A program made the translations under genes and the position numbers. This document shows positions 63,234 to 64,000 of a stretch of DNA of 64,000 nucleotides, in pieces. Numbering within the stretch: the first letter of the stretch is position 1; every line of letters starts with the position of its first letter. Below the pieces are notes generated by a model. That model was given only the letters and a program-made list of their open reading frames with translations. It searched no databases and was not told the origin of the DNA. The stretch is from Virgibacillus dokdonensis (lineage in GTDB: Bacteria > Bacillota > Bacilli > Bacillales > Amphibacillaceae), in the NCBI RefSeq assembly GCF_900166595.1, contig NZ_LT745763.1:1028321-1092320 (forward strand), read 5' to 3'.

Positions 63234-63998
63234 CTATTGTTTTAATAAGCCCCAGCGTTTCATGACATTACGTTCAATTTTAGAAAAGATGCCATGATCT
63301 ACAGTTGCTCCTATAACACCAATAACTATAATGATTGCAATGACTTGATCCATCCGAGCATAATCTTGCGCATATCTTAGTGAATAGCCTAACCCAGGGC
63401 CATTACTTAATAATTCTCCTGCCATTAATGCACGCCAGCTAAAGGCCCATGCAAGCCTAATACCCGTCATATAATATGGCGTGCCAGCAGGCATTTCAAC
63501 TCTGTAAAAAAGTTGCAACCCACTAATCCCCATCGTTTTTGCTGCACGTATTAATGGAGGGGAAATGTTTTGAATGGCTGATCTTACTTGAAGCGCCATG
63601 ACAAAAGTTCCTCCTAGCACAACTACGAATACAACAGAAAACTCGGTAAAACCAAACAACATAATCGCAAGTGGCACCCAAACAATACTTGGTATACTTT
63701 GCATTCCTATCAAATACATTCCTACTGTTTCATTGGCAACTTTTGACTTGCCAAGAATAAGCCCAATAACAGTTCCTAAGAATAATGCTGTGGTCATTCC
63801 AAGTAGAAGGTGCTTAAAGCTTGCTCCCAAAGCAAATAAAAAATCGCCGTTCATAAATCCGTTATATAGGGCATGAGCTACAGCTTTAGGGGAAGGAAAT
63901 ACGATTGCTTCAAAAATACCTACCGTGTGAACCAATTGCCAAATAGTTATAAGGAAAACCAAAAATAGTAGTTGCTTGCTAAGCATTTTGAATTTCAT
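63234..63998 (-). CDS. ABC transporter permease, SsuC/TauC type (start near right edge)
   Basis: A 254-residue permease of the BPD_transp_1 family. It has LFLVFLITIWQLVHTVGIFEAIVFPSPKAV at the N-terminus, five or six membrane segments, and the EAA loop SPPLIRAAKTMGISGLQLFYRVEMPAGTPYYMTGIRLA. GLGYSLRYAQDYARMDQVIAIII lies near the C-terminus. It forms the channel for the lipoprotein encoded next. ATG 63998 is the first codon visible; with only 2 nt beyond it the ribosome site cannot be checked, so an earlier start outside the window is possible. The matching ATPase is probably further right. Confidence 0.88.
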   Translation of the reverse strand: MKFKMLSKQLLFLVFLITIWQLVHTVGIFEAIVFPSPKAVAHALYNGFMNGDFLFALGASFKHLLLGMTTALFLGTVIGLILGKSKVANETVGMYLIGMQSIPSIVWVPLAIMLFGFTEFSVVFVVVLGGTFVMALQVRSAIQNISPPLIRAAKTMGISGLQLFYRVEMPAGTPYYMTGIRLAWAFSWRALMAGELLSNGPGLGYSLRYAQDYARMDQVIAIIIVIGVIGATVDHGIFSKIERNVMKRWGLLKQ

Positions 63999-64000
63999 TT

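Noticed and set aside
1..64000. CRISPR array, prophage, tRNA or rRNA genes
   Set aside because: I looked for regularly spaced repeats, phage structural genes and tRNA/rRNA signatures and saw none; the repeats present are dispersed, not arrayed.

Overview
The window looks like chromosomal DNA of a low-GC Gram-positive bacterium of the Bacillaceae, most like the Virgibacillus/Oceanobacillus group. This is inferred from strong AGGAGG-type ribosome binding sites, frequent TTG/GTG starts, a stand-alone bacterial nitric oxide synthase, AmhX-, GlcT/PtsG-, ManR/ManP- and YitT-like proteins, a wall-anchored protein with an LPNTA signal, and a group II intron whose domain V closely resembles the Oceanobacillus-type IIC introns. 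No rRNA, tRNA, CRISPR array or phage was seen. The species cannot be fixed from sequence alone.

Layout. 1-1004: the 5' end of an IS1182-family insertion sequence running off the left edge. 1577-8595: a PTS operon with a PRD regulator, ascorbate-type EIIA, EIIB and EIIC, a phosphotriesterase-fold lactonase, a creatininase-family amidohydrolase and a SIS-domain sugar-phosphate protein. 8861-9694: a YitT membrane protein. 10230-16934: an RpiR-type regulator, a metallo-beta-lactamase-fold hydrolase and a complete Opp/Dpp-type ABC importer. 17241-24851: an MFS transporter and a 2018-residue wall-anchored metallophosphoesterase with three lamin-tail domains. 25208-35515: two paralogous AspT-type transporters bracketing an amino-acid-derivative cluster (AmhX-like amidohydrolase, YfcC-type carrier, NSAR/OSBS enolase-superfamily enzyme) and a group IIC intron lodged just after a terminator. 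35948-37039: nitric oxide synthase. 37293-40552: glcT, a RAT antiterminator/terminator and ptsG. 40933-42231: an odd GH4 protein lacking its metal ligands. 42673-44067: a succinate-semialdehyde-type dehydrogenase. 44330-50048: a cellobiose-type PTS operon with a GH1 6-phospho-beta-glucosidase and a PRD regulator. 50337-55999: manR-like, manP-like and manA. 56169-61718: a small putative secreted protein, an aldo-keto reductase, a small helical protein, a nucleoside hydrolase and htpG. 62168-64000: part of a sulfonate/nitrate-type ABC importer.

The main theme is carbohydrate uptake: four PTS systems (ascorbate-like, glucose, cellobiose-like, mannose-like), each next to its own PRD-domain regulator, with matching catabolic enzymes. 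Glucose, mannose and beta-glucoside uptake would feed glycolysis as sugar phosphates. The first operon appears to handle a phosphorylated lactone or amide sugar whose identity is not obvious.

Two dispersed non-coding repeat families occupy many gaps. Family A (about 175-230 bp, four copies) is a modular, foldable element; three copies lie just 3' of genes in the same relative orientation. Family B (about 70-115 bp, ten copies, several degenerate) is a palindromic element whose hairpin is followed by TTTTTCT and resembles an intrinsic terminator; one copy lies inside the first operon just before the lactonase gene. The least explained items are repeat family A, the first operon's substrate and the GH4 variant.
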